Part shown: piece after piece, positions 52,111-62,843 of the stretch
Layout of the letters: each line of letters begins with the position of its first letter
Position numbering within the stretch: the stretch's first letter is position 1
Source: Torreya grandis
Taxonomy: Eukaryota; Streptophyta; Pinopsida; Cupressales; Taxaceae
Direction: 5' to 3'
Assembly: GCA_037957365.1 (NCBI GenBank)
Contig: JARHVA010000666.1
Span: 4,744,020 to 4,808,019 of the forward strand
DNA: 64,000 bases
Made by a program: the position numbers and the translations under genes
Notes under the pieces: generated by a model
Databases searched by the model: none
What the model was told of the DNA's origin: nothing
What the model saw: only the letters and a program-made list of their open reading frames with translations

Positions 52111-53727
52111 TGAAATATCCCGAGCCAAATTTTTTCAACTTTTAATATTTGGATTACAACATTACAAGCAAGTTCCGTCCAGATTAAAGTTAATCTCAAA
52201 TAAACTGAAATACTTTGCCACTAGGATGCAGGAAATGAACTCAACGTCCAGTATGTGCTACCCAATCCATGGCGGAGTAGGGGCGACCATAAGACGGAGT
52301 AATTACAATAAAGAACTCTACGTCAAGTATGTGCTACCTGTAAGGGGCTACCATATGACGGAGTGAGCTTAACAACAATGCTTTAATGGAAATACTGAAA
52401 TGAAACTACTCCACACCCAGCATGTGCTTGCTTACCCAAAAGGGTAAGTAGCTACCATAGGGCGGATGCTCTACACCAAGAATGTGCTTGCTAACCCAAT
52501 AGGGCTAGTAGCTACCATAAGGCGGAGCTGAAATCTATTACAATACTTTAAAGAAAATTGAACTAATAGAGAAGGCTGCCAGTACTACTGTCAGTTACAA
52601 AATTAATTGAAATTTGCCTTTAGAAAGAAGGAAAAAACCAGCCCTTATTAATTTCTTCAGATATTCATAACTCTGGCAAAACTTAACCAATCTTCTTGAT
52701 TTTTGTTGCGAATACTCTTCCTGGATGGGGCGCCCAAGTTAGCATCCATAAACTGGTGAAATCTGCATCCAAATGAGTTACACGAAAACCAATGCAAACC
52801 CCAGAGGGGCGTCCAAGTGGGAGAAGGGCGATTTGCTCTAGGAAATGAATGCAAGCTTTATTAATTCTGAAAATTTGAGAAGAGGGGCGCCTAAGCCAAA
52901 CTAAAACAATGGGTTGATACCCAGAACTAATTTTTTTGTATTTTTTCCTTTATAAATGAAAACCCTAGGTTTATCTCATATAGAACTACAATATCTGGAA
53001 CTCTAATATTATCAAAGAACTGACAATGAAATAACTGAAGCAATACGTAAGCAAATACAAATATCAATAACTAATTCACCGCTAGATGCTGTCTTTCAAG
53101 CATGAAGAGATGCCTTTGCTAGGAGGCCTTCATTCCCCGAAGCAGTTCCAGAGCCAAAGCTGCAGCATAACAATGCATTAAAACCAAGATACCCAAATGG
53201 TAGCCCAATGCCTTCTTTTATAGGCTTCAATTGGCATCTTCTAGAAGCTTTTCCTTAAGAGTGGCGCCCCCTTTCCATGCAATGTGGCGCCCCCCCCTTC
53301 AAGTCCCCCTCTTTTAAAATAACATTAAGTTATCAAGTCTAGGCCAAGGTCAACGTTAAAATATAACGTTTTTTTATTATTTTATTTTATTTTAAGTGAA
53401 ATTCACTTATTTCGCCAAGACTGAAATCTGAAGCCCAAAACTGAATGAATCAACTAAAAAGGGGAAGTTAACTCCTTCGACAATCCTGCTAGCTGCCAAA
53501 AATAGAATTTACTAAAAATAGTAAATTCTTGAGAATGCTCAGAAAACTGAAACGAACATACCTCTGCGAAGCTCTTGAAAAACCCAGAAGGAATTAGCCA
53601 TCACAACTCTGATCAAAGTCATCCTAAAAAATAGGAAACCCTCAATTGCACTTTCCGAGTAGCCTACGGATTTTCGAGAATAGGCCAACGGTCATTAGGA
53701 GATCAGATTCTAGAAGGGGTCATTACA
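52111..53727 (-). repeat. 5' LTR of the chromovirus
   Basis: A 1,617 bp LTR, identical by eye to the 3' copy, including an 8-C run and a 7-T run. It would drive transcription toward lower coordinates. Confidence 0.96.
53215..53222 (-). promoter_or_regulatory. TATA box in the chromovirus 5' LTR
   Basis: TATAAAAG on the minus strand, about 505 bp from the LTR start, is the best promoter core in the LTR. The same octamer is at 46,732-46,739 in the 3' LTR. Confidence 0.6.
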
Positions 53728-53732
53728 CAAAC

Positions 53733-54240
53733 TATGTAAATCTAACAACTACCCTAAATTTAGATATGAAGTAGGATATTATTGGATTATATTCCCCTTT
53801 TAACCATTTTATGTGGACACCCCCTAATGCATGAGAATTAGACCTACCAACCACACCTCCCACCTGGGATCGATTGCTGATTGACCACCTTTTCTCTCAA
53901 CCCATACTCCACCATCACATTCACATTGTATCACCAATGCTACCCCCTTATGCACACACATGGCATGTACTTTGCAAATACTTGGGTACTCACTTCAACC
54001 TCAATGAAACCAATAAGATAGACTCCATAACTTCAATGTATTGCCTGCACATGAACAACATTGCGTTGTTGCTTTGATCTGCACATTAGACATGGATTTC
54101 TTTCGTAATCAAATAGAAAATAATCAATAAAAGATGCCACCAACTTGCAAGCTACAAACCCATTTGCAATGGGTGTAGGTCATGTAAATCCAATAATTGC
54201 CCTAAAGTCGGGGCATATGTATGATATGGACCCTCTAGTG
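53733..54240 (+). repeat. ~417 bp tandem repeats, copy 2 (end) and copy 3
   Basis: The tail of copy 2 (53,733-53,811) continues the unit cut at 45,627. Copy 3 (about 53,812-54,240) parallels copy 1: 'gtggacacc', 'accaccttttct', 'aataagatagact', 'aaaagatgccacca', 'cttgcaagctacaaaccc' and 'aagtcgggg' appear in the same order. Confidence 0.65.
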
Positions 54241-57200
54241 TATGATATTATCTTAAATACCATTTTATTGCCTCTCATCATCAAATAGAAAATAGTCAAA
54301 ATCTAAAATCTATAAATTCAACTTAGAGCAATACCTTTTATTATGCAATACCTCATCTCTCATTTGTTAGCTGAGCAATACCTCTTATGGTATTCACATC
54401 TACGAGGAACAATAGATTTTTTCAGGTATGGGAGGTCGCCAAACTATAGAAGGAAGGTGAACCATACATATTTTTACTAAGAATCAAAATGGCCCCATAG
54501 AAATAGGTTAATGCCTTCATTGGACTACACTCGAGCCTTCATACAAGGTAGGTGTGTAACACATATACAAAGCTAACTTTTTAAAACATTTTCTGGTATG
54601 TCTTAGTGATTATATTATCTACAAGATTCAAGCCACTCATTGCATAAGTAGAACGATCACACTTTTTATTTGATTGGTATCTTTTCGTGCAGTTACACAC
54701 CATCTTTTGCATACAAATTACAACAATTTTTAATTTTTAATATTTATTAAATAAGATAATGTTAGTTATTATATAAATACTATGTAATATATATTATAAT
54801 ATTTTTGTAAATTAAACATGAATTTTATAATATATATGAATATTATATATATTATGTAATATATAAACTTTGCTAATTAAAATTTGTCATATATATATAT
54901 ATATATATATAAATGTAATTATTATCAAATGTTATTGTAAAATATATGTAAGTGTAATTATTATCAAATGTTATAATAATTATACTTACATATATTTTAC
55001 AATAACATTTGATAATAATTACAGTTATAAATATATAAGACGAATTTCAATTAACAATGTTTATTAACATGGTATATATTATTAATAATATATGTAATAA
55101 AATATTTATTAAAAATATTCTGTTATTATAATATTAATATATTATATAATTATAGATATTAAATAGAACCATATATTCTTGTCATCATCGTCGATTATTT
55201 TGAGCTTTGGAGATTGAATCGAGGAGCACGTTTCAGCCCTTCTCTCTCTGCGCCTGTAATGATGATTAATTTTGGATGACGTTTGTTTAATTATTTCTAG
55301 GTCTCATTTGTTTGGGACCTGCAAATTCGCTTTGATCTTCCATTTTTATTTGCTTTTCTCTGCGCTGATCTACTATGGCAATTTGTAAATGAGGAAAAAA
55401 GAAAAGAAAAATGCAATTTGGCATTGGCATTGCATTTTTTTAATAATGGTAAAAATGAGAGGCTCGGATAATTCTCCTTTCCTTTGGGGGAGAAGATACT
55501 AAGAGACTTGTAGATCTTATTATATGGGTTGTGTTTGTGGCCACCTGGTTTCCTTGTATTTCTTCCTATCTCTTTTACAATCTCTTTTGCCATATTTTGT
55601 GAATAGGGTTTCAAATAACAATAATCTGAAAAATATTCGTCACTTTGTTTATTCATCCCTATGTTTATAATTGTGTACTATGAGAGCTATAAATGTTAAC
55701 CATCATTTAATACCCCATTATTCACCCCTGTGATAAATGTTATTAATGTGCTTCAACTTGTTCATCTATCTTCCAACTGTAAACTTGAATTGTGCACTAC
55801 CTCCTTCAATCCGCTTCATTTCATTTTTTAATATTTTATTATTATGATATAATCTAATCCTATATCATGATATATAGTTTATCAGTAATATTATTATTTT
55901 ATATAATATTTCTAATAATATAGTGTATACATATTATTATAAAATAATAATTAGTAACTGTAACTTTCATCTATTTATCAAATAAAGATAAACAAGTACT
56001 CTTGTTAAAAATGGAATCGTCGTTGTTAATGTAATTTGTACAAGTATTTTGTCGAGTTTCTTTGAGTGTCTCATTTAAATCCCTTATTATTTCACCATCA
56101 CCATCACCATCACCATCATTTTGATACTTTTCACTATTCACATTTTTGTATCGGTTTGCCCTTCCCACTAATTCACCATTGTTCAAGTTCACCATAAAAT
56201 AATGTGTCCCTTGTTTACATAGCACTTTGTTATAAGCGTATGAAAAAACACACCACCTCATTTTTCAACCACCATCATAATAAATAACGATCTGTTTGTT
56301 TCTAACCCTTTGTGAACAAAATACGAAATAGAGTCATTAGTTATAAGTTTCGAGTATGATAGATAGCTAATTTACATATGTTAAATTAAATGACATAATA
56401 TTTTTAAAATAAATTATTTTATAATTTATTATATTATAAAATATAATATTTAATATAGAATGAGATAAATGGTTCACCATCTCAAATTTAAAAATTCAAT
56501 CTTGAAATAAATAATTAAGTGGGAGGCTTATCGAAGCCCCAAGATTAGTCTTACAAAGAGACAAGAAACTAGATATGCTGTTTCAAACCAATTAATGGCT
56601 GACACAAAGTTGACAGGTTGCTTCATGGCCGGTGCTCCAAGGCATAGAAGAATGGAACACGTGGGTAGATATGTGGATGGACAGGTGGCTTCGACTCCTT
56701 GATGGTAAGACACGTCATTCTCATGCAGCGCTGCCTCCCTTCTATGGGTTGAAGTCGGTTAACTTGGTTCCCAGTTCTTCTACAATGTAATAACTAATAT
56801 TTATTACAATATTATGTTATCCATTTCTAATATGCGCTCTGTAGAAAATAAATTCAATCTTTTTCATAGGTTACATATTGAAAATACAATCATTGCAAGT
56901 ACAATAGCAAGACATGTTTGGTTATTATTGTACATCGCTTCCATCTCCTGCATTTAAACTTATATCCTGGAAACATTATTTTCATCATGGATTTTTTCTA
57001 AAAAAATCAGTAACACAACTTCTTTTCATTGTATACTCTGCAATTTGTCTCACCAATATTATTGAATTGAGTACCTTAAAGTAATCTACAAAACTTCAAA
57101 GCACATAAATTTAACTAGTCTGAATCTTTTTTTAATATAATCGAGAAAATTGGGTGTAGTAAGAACACATCAACTAGAAATTGAAAACAAAAAAAAAATT

Positions 57201-57241
57201 AACCACCTGGAATGTGTAGAAAAAATCAAAGATGCAACATG
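54241..57241. other. AT-rich gene-free stretch
   Basis: No supported gene. Contains (AT)n at 54,889-54,911, a perfect hairpin at 54,915-55,022 and a hexamer repeat (ccatca)n at about 56,093-56,117. The minus frames at 55,297-55,656 and 55,971-56,261 are open for about 100 codons, but I do not recognise either. ACACGTGG at about 56,658 is a G-box-like sequence, which alone proves nothing. Confidence 0.5.
54915..55022. repeat. Perfect 39 bp hairpin, 30 nt loop
   Basis: Arms 54,915-54,953 and 54,984-55,022 are exact reverse complements. The loop begins with a direct copy of the first 20 nt of the left arm (gtaattattatcaaatgtta), so the structure arose by duplication plus inversion or is a MITE. 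The perfect match implies recent origin. Confidence 0.85.
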
Positions 57242-58057
57242 TGTCAGGGTTAAGAGCACAATTGATTACCTTGTATAAGCAACTAAACACGAAATTTAAC
57301 CAAAAGTAACAAGTAACTAGAAATAAAAAACAACACAGAATTTGAGAGACAATACAATCTTGTATTCAACTCATCTATAAGGAAATACAATAAAGAGATT
57401 ACACTCTTCCAACACCTCTTGGGCGTACCAGTAACTCTCCCTCAAGAGTTCTTTCTCTCACAACCAATTACAACCACAACTCAAACACAGAGTTGTACCC
57501 TCCACCAGTCAGTAACAATACTGCCAGTCAAACAAGTACTCAAAGTACTTTAAGTAGATCTCCCTTGATCTTGCAACAACCTGCAAATCAAACGATCTTA
57601 CTTACCATGTAGATATCTCATGATCTTGCTATATCGCAGATCAACCTAGTTTTGCACACCTGCAAACCTAGATCTTACAATCGGAAGGATCTCTTCCTTG
57701 TCCTTGATTACAATACAGCCCTATGAGTCTATTATATAAATCTCATGCAAACAATAATTAGACTTCTAATTACAATAATTAGAAATGCAAGCTCAAGACT
57801 AAAATTAGTCTTTTACATGCAAACAAATTGTTCGTCTAAAATAAGACTAGTTCTGGGAGCGCATGCAAACACATGCACACACAGGGTACCGACGTCGATG
57901 CCTGTCTGATCGATGTCAGCCGACCCATAACCGACGTCGATTACTGCGAACACTGAAGATGACCGACGTCGGTTGCGCTGTCGACGTCGGTTTCTCTGTA
58001 ACTCAGCAACCTCCTCCATGTTTGCATCAGTGAAGCTTTTAGCTCCACAACCTAACA
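57242..58057 (-). repeat. 3' LTR of the copia element
   Basis: An 816 bp LTR. CGACGTCG-type motifs cluster at 57,889-57,998. The 'AAGTGAGAGAT' purine tract lies just outside at about 58,058-58,068, the usual copia position. Confidence 0.9.
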
Positions 58058-58313
58058 ATCTCTCACTTGGAGATAAACAGCTGCATCTGTCCCTGTATCT
58101 GTACATCGTCTAATTTTGTTTCCTGGCTTATATCCCTCTTCAAGTTCAATTTTAAAGACCAACCACCACACATCTTGTGGTGCTACCCCTGTCAACCAAG
58201 TCCCCTGCCACATCCGAATCTACATACCCATGTAGAGAAGTACTTGATTTTGCATCGCATGTATACCTACTGCTGGTCCCTCTCAGATCCCTGAGAATCC
58301 ACTGCACTGCTTT

Positions 58314-60833
58314 CTAGTGCTTCTTTTTCGGATTGCCCACAAACTTGCTGACAACGCCTATTGCTTGGGAAACATCAGGTCTAGTACACATGTACTTAAT
58401 CTCATCATGTGAATTGGGACACTGCTTTGTAAACTGTCCATCCATAGGTGTGCTAACCGATTTTGCATCTTGTATAACGAACCTCGTCACCATCTTATTC
58501 ACACAATCATCCTGAGACAACATCAACCTGTGATCTTCCCTGTCTCTAAGAATACTCATGCCAAAGAATTTTGCTGCGCCCAAATTCTTCATGACATACC
58601 TCTGAACTAACTTTACCTTTAGCTCAGCAACTCCCTGCATGTGTGACCCTGCAACCAGCATACACACAACATACAATAACAGCGTAATGTAGCTAATATT
58701 ATCTAATCTGGTAAAAGAAACACAACGGTTACATTGATATTGACTAAAGCCATGCTTCGTCATACATTTGTCAAACCTTCATTGTCCTGCAGCCTGCTCA
58801 AAACCATATACCCTGGCCTTCCGTCTCACGTGTCCATTCTCTCTCTTCTTTAATCTGAGAATCCGTTTGTCTTTCAGTGCTTTTTTTTCGGCTGGCAACT
58901 CTACCAAATCTCTCGTTTGGTTCTCATCCAAAGAATCAACTTCTTCATTCATGTCATGCTCCCACTGTTTTTTGGATTCTACCTGCTTTGCTTCTTTAAA
59001 ACTTCTTGATTCTTGACCATCAGTGAGCAACAAGTAGTTTAAAGAAGAAAAATAATGAATTTGAGGCTTACTCTTTCAGTCCTCCTCATAGGCGTTTGAG
59101 ACTCCTTGACAGCTTGTTGTCTGCCCAAAATCTATTTTTTGGTCAACCCTGGTCTACACCCGATCGATATCGATTCCACATGATCGCCGATGCCGGTTCT
59201 CTTATCGATGTCGGTGTCCACTTGGTCGTCGACGTCGGTTCTCTGATCGACGTCGGTCGCCACCTGCCCGACACCACCAAGTCTAGTCTGCACATGGCCG
59301 ACGTCAGTACCTGCGTGTTCGACGTCGGTTCCACCTGACCGATGTCGGTAACTGTGTTTTCCTGTGAGTGATGACTTTTTATCTGCGAGCTTATCTTGGA
59401 TCATAACCTTGTCTAAATTGCCCTGCTCAGAATTATTCAGCGCCTTGAGCTGATCTCTGTCCGTCATCTCCTCTTTGAAAACGAAGGCTTTTTTGTTTTT
59501 ATCAAAAACATCAAAAATCTCGATTTATGCTTCTCGAATCTGAACTCTTACCTTTTGACTCAAGAACATGCATCCCCTTCTTATTCATGTGACCAAGCCT
59601 ACAGAGCCACATCTTCGCATCTACATCTGAAGTAGATAAACCAAAAAAAGAATTAGTAATACAAGTAGATAGATAAAGTGTACCTACTTTCTTACCTCTT
59701 GCTAAAACAAGTGCACCCTCGAAAACCTTCTAAAAATTCACTGTGAGAGTTACTGTGCATTCCTCATCACCCAACTTTCCAATAGAAATTAAGTTCCGCT
59801 TCAAGATTGAGACATGCATGACCTCCTTCAACACCCATGTGTTGCTCGTCTGTAATTTCAGCTGCACTTTTCCTTTGCCAACTATTTGACAAGGCTTAAC
59901 ATCCTCTAAATAAATCTCTTCAAAGTCTCATTGGACATATTCATGAAAAAATTCTCTATTTAGGGTTGCATGAAAAGAGGCACCAGAATCTAAAATCCAA
60001 GATTTTACTTTATTCAAGGAACATACAAGAGCATTATGTGCAACAATATCTGCAACATCTGCTTCTTCATTTCTTTCATGCTGATTTTCAACCAACTTGC
60101 AATTTTTTTTAATGTGCTGTCTTTCCACAATTTCAGTAGATTATTCTGTCATACCTAGATTTAGATCTCCTCCCTATCTTTGACCTTGATTTTTCTTGCT
60201 CGATCTTCTCTCTTTGTCTTTCCCTGCTTTCAACACTTAAAGCATTATCTGATGATTTCACTGTGTTTTTCTTGCAAATTTTTTCATTCAAAATTACACT
60301 AACATCATCAACTTTCAAGATATTTGAAACAAACACAATATTACTAACTACCATTACCAAACTATCCCAACTTTCAGGTAATGAGCATAAGATTAAGAGA
60401 GCCTTAATTTCATCATAAAAACAATATTGACTGAAACTAATTGATTTACTAATCCATGGAAATCACTAAGATCACTGTGTATCGATCCACCATCTAGCAT
60501 TTATAAATTAAATTGTTGCTTCATAAGAAATACATTATTCGAAGCTGAGAGTTTTTTATATAAATTTGTCAAAAATTTCATTAACTCTATCGTTGTCTTA
60601 CCCTGTGATAAGTTGAAAATCACAGACGATGCCAAGGTCAACTTTATAGATCCCAGAGCTTTCCGATCAAGAACCTTCCATTCTTCATCTTTTATATCCG
60701 TGGGTTTGTTTGCAACCCCACCCAACGATAAGTACAGATCTTTCTAATACATATAATCTTCTATCTGCATCCTTCATAATTGATAATTCTTGCCATTGAA
60801 TTTCTCCATTCTTAGCTTACTTTCTTCTGCCAT
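58314..60833 (-). pseudogene. Copia Gag-Pro-RT remnant
   Basis: Gag begins at ATG 60,833 (MAEESKLRMEKFNGKNYQ) and shows the UBN2-type block at 60,501-60,725 (W-x3-DRKALGSI... to LMKQQFNL). Arg/Ser-rich Gag tail at 60,133-60,360. Protease WILDSGASFHAT at 59,928-60,128 has its Asp intact. A pre-integrase domain (LKRNLIS, RLGHMNKKGM) lies at about 59,560-59,900. The integrase DDE core is absent. RT is in two frames: 58,779-59,033 (LPAEKKALKDKR) and 58,314-58,763, ending STPMDGQF and CTRPDVSQAIGVVS. The YVDD box reads YVVC, so RT is dead. Confidence 0.85.
59155..59350 (-). repeat. CGACGTCGGT-type minisatellite inside copia pol
   Basis: Imperfect 10-mers (cgatgtcggt, cgacgtcggt, cgatcgacgtcgg) recur every 20-30 bp. 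On the minus strand they read as repeated TDV-x-H/Q/D peptides in an open frame (59,132-59,467). The tract occupies the place where the integrase core should be. The same motif is in both LTRs. Confidence 0.75.
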
Positions 60834-60925
60834 TGTTTTACTCCCACTCAATCAGAAACCCCTGAGAGTGACATGTAATCAAACACAACCATGCTCCAAA
60901 CCAAGGTCTGTGAACCTGCAACCCC

Positions 60926-60937
60926 GCTCTGATACCA
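60926..60937 (-). other. Primer binding site (tRNA-iMet) of the copia element
   Basis: TGGTATCAGAGC on the minus strand, 3 nt inside the 5' LTR edge. Confidence 0.88.
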
Positions 60938-60940
60938 CTT

Positions 60941-61756
60941 TGTTAGGATTATGAGCACAATTGATTACCTTGTATAAGCAATTAAACACAAAATTTAACC
61001 AGAAGTAACAAGTAACTAAAAATCAGAAACAACACATAATTTGAGAGACAATACAATCTTGTATTCAACTCATCCAGAAGGAAATACAATAAAGAGATTA
61101 CACTCTTCTAACACCTCTTGGGCGTACCAAATACTCTCCCTCAAGAGTTCTTTCTCTCACAACCAATTACAACCACAATTCAAACACAGAGTTGTACTCT
61201 TCATCAGTGAGTAACAATACTGTCAGTCAAACAAGTACTCAAAGTACTCCAAGTAGATCTCTCTTGATCTTGCAACAACCTGCAAATCAAACGATCTTAC
61301 TTACCATGTAGATCTCCTCTGATCTTACTATACCGTAGATCACCCTGATTTTGCACACCTGCAAACCTAGATTTTACAATCAAAATGATCTCTTCCTTGT
61401 CTTTGATTACAATACAACCCCATGAATCTATTATATAGATCCCATGCAAACAATAATTAGATTTCTAATTACAATAATTAGAAACGCATACTCAAGACTA
61501 AAATTAGTCTTTTACATGTAAACAAACTATCCGTCTAAAATAAGCTTAGTTCTGAAAGCGCATGCAAACGCATGCACACACAGGCTGTCGATGTCGGTTC
61601 CTATCTGACCGATATCGACCGACCCATAACCGACGTCGGTTACTGCGAACACTGAAGATGACTGACGTCGGTTGCGCTGCTAACATCGGTCTCTATGTAA
61701 CTCAACAACCTCCTCCATATTTGCATCAGTGAAGCTTTTAGCTCCACAACCTAACA
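60941..61756 (-). repeat. 5' LTR of the copia element
   Basis: An 816 bp LTR. A TATA-like CTATATAA lies at 61,431-61,438 on the minus strand. The GACGTC-rich cluster (about 61,585-61,705) is upstream of it, in U3, where enhancers sit. Confidence 0.9.
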
Positions 61757-62119
61757 ATATGATTTTTTTAATGATTCTTAATAAAAATTCTTAGGAGGAA
61801 ATTCGATTTGTCAAGAATACAATGTGTGAATGAGTGCAAAATATAATGCATTTCGATGTTATTGAATTTGAAAATAGGACATACGACACAAATGTTATTA
61901 TACTAATGTTTTCAAAATGCTCTACTATATGTAAAATTAGGAGGAAAAAAGACTGAAATACTCAAAAGTCTGAACTCCAAAATCCCATCAACCCCAAAAG
62001 AACTGGCCGGAACAGAAACCCTAAAAGCTAAACAAATCCATTCGCCTAAACCAGGGCGGACTAAACAAGGGGCAAATCACGTTGGCTGAAAACCGCACCT
62101 TCAAAACCACGAATCCCCT

Positions 62120-62221
62120 TCAAAACAGCGGAAGCAGTCTGTCTCTTTCCCAAACTGGAGGAATGGAGGCCGCATCAGCCCCTTTGGCCATTTCAGCAAC
62201 GGCTCTCAGAAATAAATGGAT
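62120..62221 (-). pseudogene. BAHD acyltransferase-like fragment
   Basis: The minus frame between TAA (62,222-62,224) and TGA (62,120-62,122) encodes 33 residues including FLRAVAEMAKGADAASIPPV and WERDRLL. This resembles the middle of plant BAHD acyltransferases, where an 'AEMARG...P-V-PVW-RDRL' block precedes the second half. The HxxxD and DFGWG catalytic and structural motifs are not present nearby, and the flanks show no continuation. I read it as a relic of a host gene or a captured fragment. The match is by memory of family patterns only and is short. Confidence 0.35.
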
Positions 62222-62714
62222 TTAGCGTGTAGAGGTGTACTTGGGGGGGGGGGGATATAAAGAAATGCAGATTGAAAGAAAGATCGGGAGGCATGGCGAT
62301 TAAATTAGGTTTTATTTTCACCGAATGTGGATCCACTCACGGCCGTACACCGAATTTGTATCGACTCACGAGTATGCTAATTATGGGTAAGACAGGGAAG
62401 GGAAAGGGAAGGGACGGGACGCTTGGTGGTGTGGGGCATCGTTTTATGAGGATTGCCACGTGTGTAGAAAGAAGATTAGCGTAGGATGGTCAAATCATTT
62501 ATTCACAGTAATGTGTCTTTTTGGCCTAAACGCTTATCATGTTTTCTAATTACTTCTGATTTCATTGTAAGGGTTTTCTTTTCTTTGGGAGGCTTTTTCT
62601 TTTTTTTTATTTTCTTTTTTAAGAATGATTTGTTTGACTGTTTTTGTGAGGGGCCTAAGGGGGGTTTTGTTTCATAGGGTTTGGGTTAGGATTACGAGAG
62701 AAATAAAAAGTTTA

Positions 62715-62776
62715 AAAAATAATATAATATTTATATATTCAAATATATATGAATATATAAATATTATATTATTTTT
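62715..62776. repeat. Perfect 27 bp AT-only hairpin
   Basis: Arms 62,715-62,741 and 62,750-62,776 are exact reverse complements with an 8 nt loop. A (TA)n tract follows, so slippage or cruciform formation is plausible. Confidence 0.8.
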
Positions 62777-62787
62777 AAAATTATTTA

Positions 62788-62792
<5 letters not shown>

Positions 62793-62837
<45 letters not shown>
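62793..62837. repeat. (TA)n microsatellite
   Basis: About 22 uninterrupted TA dinucleotides, next to a perfect AT hairpin. Confidence 0.9.

Positions 62838-62843
<6 letters not shown>

Larger units (their letters stand above)
45628..53727 (-). mobile_element. Complete young Ty3/gypsy chromovirus, 8,100 bp
   Basis: Both LTRs are 1,617 bp (TG...CA) and I found no difference between them by eye. A perfect 5 bp target duplication CAAAC flanks the element (45,623-45,627 and 53,728-53,732). It has an initiator-Met primer site, a polypurine tract and one uninterrupted frame carrying Gag, protease, RT, RNase H, integrase and a C-terminal chromodomain. The chromodomain places it among chromoviruses; I do not assign a clade. 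LTRs are identical at insertion and then drift, so this copy inserted recently. Everything needed for autonomy appears present. Confidence 0.97.
57242..61756 (-). mobile_element. Old Ty1/copia element, integrase core missing
   Basis: 4,515 bp. Both LTRs are 816 bp, start TGTTAGG and end with CA in element orientation, and differ at roughly 80 sites by my count (about 10%). Flanking 5-mers ACATG (57,237-57,241) and ATATG (61,757-61,761) match at four of five. The interior has copia-order Gag, zinc-knuckle/protease and pre-integrase parts, then a short-repeat tract where the integrase catalytic core should be, then RT. Stops, frameshifts and a destroyed RT active site make it inactive. Confidence 0.9.

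Noticed and set aside
23421..53727. The chromovirus as the helper of the 2.6 kb element
   Set aside because: LTR termini and polypurine tracts differ clearly; only the common iMet primer site is shared, so the link is unsupported.
56093..56117. Short regular repeat that could look like an array
   Set aside because: It is a simple (ccatca)n microsatellite; no CRISPR-like spacer structure exists anywhere in the window.
55297..56261. Minus-strand frames of 119 and 96 codons as possible exons
   Set aside because: Low-complexity text, no recognised domain, no convincing splice or start context.
58768..59338. Plus-strand frames opposite the copia RT and minisatellite
   Set aside because: Antisense shadows; the minus-strand text matches copia RT.
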